Source: CAYXWH01 sp964468755 (GTDB lineage Bacteria; Chloroflexota; Dehalococcoidia; Dehalococcoidales; RBG-16-60-22). From it: DNA of 62,980 nt. The DNA lies in assembly GCA_964468755.1 (NCBI GenBank), contig CAYXWH010000004.1:1-62980 (forward strand). Direction: 5' to 3'. This document shows positions 60,836 through 62,980 of the stretch, one piece after another. The position numbers and the translations under genes are program-made. Position 1 is the stretch's first letter; the number at the start of each line of letters is the position of its first letter. The notes beneath the pieces were generated by a model that saw only the letters and a program-made list of their open reading frames with translations, was not told the origin of the DNA and made no database searches.

Positions 60836-62980
60836 TCACATAAGAATTTGCTCTTTCAGTCTGTTCAGCTTGTTGTTAAGAGTATAGAGCTTCTGGCGTT
60901 CTTTCTCAACCACCGCCGCCGGCGCCCTGGTGAGAAAGGCCTGGTCGGTCAGCCTTGCCTCCAATCGGTTGACTTCTGCCTGAGCCTGCTCAATCTCCTT
61001 GTTGAGTCGCTTGTTCTCCGCTTCCCGGTCAACCACGCTTTCCATGGGAATGAGTATCTCCGCTTCCTTGAGTACCAGTGTCAGGGCGTTATCATCCGCT
61101 GCCGTTTCCAGCGGCTTTTCCAGGAAGGTGACTGGTTTAGCCCGCGCCAGCGATTGAATGGTATCCGAGTAAGCCTTGAGTGTCGGGGTGAGCCGGGCGG
61201 CGTAAATCTGCGCCGCAACCCAGCGGTTGCTGGCTACCCGGTACTGGGCCCGGACGTTGCGGATGGAGTGGATTATCTCGATAACAGTCTCCATGATTGT
61301 TTCTGCCGGTGGGTCAACGGCATCGGCATCGGCTTCGGGATAGCGGGAGACCATTATTGACTCGGCTGGCGAGTTGAGGTATTTCCTGAGGTGCTGCCAT
61401 AGCTCTTCGGTTACGAACGGCATGAACGGGTGCAGCAGGCGGAGCGAGGTCTCCAGAACATGAACCAGCACGGGTACCGGTGTCACTGATTCGCCGGTAC
61501 TGGCGAGGCGGATTTTGGCGAACTCGATATACCAGTCGCAGTATTCGCCCCAGAGGAAATCGTGGAGCTGCCGCTGGGCTTCACCAAACTGATATTCTTC
61601 CATTAGTTTGTTTACGGTGGCGGTCGTCCGGCTCAGTCGGGACAGGATCCAGCGGTCTTCCGGAGGAAGCTCGCCGCGCTTGATTTCTGTTTCCGGCCGG
61701 GCTGCGGATATAGTCCTGACCACGAAGCGGGTAGCGTTCCATAGCTTGTTGGCGAAATTGCGGCTGGCTTCCAGCTTGGACGAAGTCATTTTGCTATCGT
61801 TGCCGGGTGAGGTTCCGGTAGTCAGGGCAAAGCGCAGGGCGTCAGTGCCGTATTCTTCGAGTGTGTCCAGGGGGTCCATTACGTTACCGCGGACCTTGCT
61901 CATTTTATCGCCCTTCTCGTCCCGCACCAGACCGTGGAGATAGACAGTACGGAAGGGGATATCGCCGGCATCTTCCAGTCCCATCATAATCATCCGGGCT
62001 ACCCAGAAGAAAAGTATGTCATAGCCGGTCTCCAGTACCGTGGTCGGGTAAAAGTAGCCTAGGTCTGCGGTATCATCGGGCCAGCCCAGCGTGGAGTGGG
62101 GCCAGAGCGCCGAGCTGAACCAGGTATCCAGTACGTCCGGGTCCTGTTCAATACTGCCTGAGCCACAATGCTGGCATGACGTCGGGTCTTCAATAGCTAC
62201 GGTCAGTCCATTGCAGTGGTGACAGTACCACACCGGTATACGGTGTCCCCACCATAGCTGGCGGCTGATACACCAGTCGCGGATATTTTCCATCCAGTTG
62301 AGATAGACTTTGGTGAAACGCTGGGGAACAATCTTGATACGTCCGTCGACCACTGCCTTGATGGCGGGTTCGGCAAGGGGATCTGTCCGGATAAACCATT
62401 GTTTGCTGATGGTGGGCTCGACGATTGTCCGGCAGCGTTGACAGTGCCCCACCGAGTGGGAATAGGGTTCGGTCTTGACCAGCAGCCCTTCCCGGTCCAT
62501 GTCAGCCAGTATAGCCTCGCTGCAGGCAAAGCGGTCAAGGCCCTGGTACGGGCCGGCATTTTCGTTCATGGTAGCATCGGGATTGATGGTATTAACGATT
62601 TCCAGGTCATGCCGCTGCCCCAATTCAAAGTCGACCGGGTCATGGGCCGGGGTGATTTTCAGCGCCCCGGTGCCGAATTCGAGGTCAACGGCTTCATCGG
62701 CGATAACGGGGATTTCCCGGTTAACTATAGGGACAATAACCTTTTTGCCAATCATGTCCCGGTATCGCTCATCATGGGGATTGACCGCCACGGCGGTATC
62801 GCCGGGGATGGTCTCCGGTCGGGTGGTAGCCACGGTGATATATCGCTCATGGTCGTCAACCGAAGGGTAACGGACGTAGTATAAATGTCCGGACAAGTCT
62901 TTATGGTCGACCTCAAGGTCAGACAGGGCGGTGGCGCAGCGGGGGCACCAGTTAATAATCCGCTCGCCCCGGTAAATGAG
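60836..62980 (-). CDS. valS: valyl-tRNA synthetase, N-terminus outside the window
   Basis: 714 residues visible; the frame is open to the window edge, so roughly the first 150-170 aa with HIGH are missing. Seen: NWCPRCATALSDLEV, the editing domain (ATTRPETIPGDTAVAVNP and GTGALKITPAHDPVDFELGQ), catalytic KMSK in DEKGDKMSKVRGNVMDPLDT, an anticodon-binding helical domain, and the C-terminal coiled coil typical of ValRS (NKRLNKEIEQAQAEVNRLEA). The ALSDLEV and coiled coil separate it from IleRS. Confidence 0.96.
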   Translation of the reverse strand, partial: LIYRGERIINWCPRCATALSDLEVDHKDLSGHLYYVRYPSVDDHERYITVATTRPETIPGDTAVAVNPHDERYRDMIGKKVIVPIVNREIPVIADEAVDLEFGTGALKITPAHDPVDFELGQRHDLEIVNTINPDATMNENAGPYQGLDRFACSEAILADMDREGLLVKTEPYSHSVGHCQRCRTIVEPTISKQWFIRTDPLAEPAIKAVVDGRIKIVPQRFTKVYLNWMENIRDWCISRQLWWGHRIPVWYCHHCNGLTVAIEDPTSCQHCGSGSIEQDPDVLDTWFSSALWPHSTLGWPDDTADLGYFYPTTVLETGYDILFFWVARMIMMGLEDAGDIPFRTVYLHGLVRDEKGDKMSKVRGNVMDPLDTLEEYGTDALRFALTTGTSPGNDSKMTSSKLEASRNFANKLWNATRFVVRTISAARPETEIKRGELPPEDRWILSRLSRTTATVNKLMEEYQFGEAQRQLHDFLWGEYCDWYIEFAKIRLASTGESVTPVPVLVHVLETSLRLLHPFMPFVTEELWQHLRKYLNSPAESIMVSRYPEADADAVDPPAETIMETVIEIIHSIRNVRAQYRVASNRWVAAQIYAARLTPTLKAYSDTIQSLARAKPVTFLEKPLETAADDNALTLVLKEAEILIPMESVVDREAENKRLNKEIEQAQAEVNRLEARLTDQAFLTRAPAAVVEKERQKLYTLNNKLNRLKEQILM

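Overview
The window is about 63 kb of a bacterial chromosome, moderately GC-rich and densely packed with housekeeping genes. Gene content and protein sequences (four-cysteine S4, S14 and L36, a bifunctional phosphoglucose/phosphomannose isomerase, IorAB, an S10-spc-alpha cluster running into truA-rplM-rpsI) suggest a member of the Chloroflexota, probably Dehalococcoidia; this is an inference without any database search. Two runs of 100 N show a scaffolded, probably metagenome-derived, assembly. I see no rRNA, tRNA, CRISPR array, prophage or insertion sequence.

Layout. 1-2.4 kb: end of a complex I operon (nuoM, nuoN), cut by the first gap. 2.5-8.8 kb: a hotdog thioesterase, iorBA for oxidation of aromatic 2-oxo acids, a Ca2+-type P-ATPase and a UspA protein. 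9-13.7 kb: sugar nucleotide and trehalose metabolism (otsA-otsB facing galT and glgC). 14-20 kb: a desulforedoxin-like protein, a gamma-glutamylcyclotransferase-like protein, the methyl-cycle pair ahcY-metK, and hexose-phosphate enzymes (pgm, pgi/pmi). 20-40.4 kb: one minus-strand superoperon rpsL-rpsG-fusA-(no tuf)-rpsJ through rpoA-rplQ-truA-rplM-rpsI, ending in a clear intrinsic terminator; rpsC carries a long repetitive C-terminal tail broken by the second gap. 40.7-49.5 kb: a divergent plus-strand aromatic operon, DAHP synthase-aroB-D-E-K-A-C-pheA-tyrA. 49.5-53.6 kb: minus-strand pyrG-fsa-rho-hypothetical. 53.9-60.3 kb: glyA, prs, a DUF2007-like protein, secA, a free-standing PolX-N-like HhH protein and an unknown protein with a duplicated 3' end. 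60.3-63 kb: valS (cut by the window edge) followed by a second UspA.

The most striking signal is in front of the aromatic operon. A TTGACA-N17-TACATT promoter is followed by a short ORF (40734-40835) that encodes 33 residues and contains eight consecutive aromatic codons, Tyr-Phe-Trp-Phe-Tyr-Tyr-Trp-Phe. An intrinsic terminator follows just before the DAHP synthase gene, and an 11-bp alternative pairing can be drawn between the end of the leader ORF and the 5' arm of the terminator. This has all the parts of a ribosome-stalling attenuator that senses all three aromatic amino acids and controls the whole shikimate, Phe and Tyr operon. Other points worth checking are the noncanonical start of the phosphoglucomutase gene, a 32-codon ORF filling the glgC leader, a 10-bp palindrome carrying back-to-back promoter elements between pyrG and glyA, and a gap in rpsC flanked by identical 55-mers that suggests an unmerged contig overlap.
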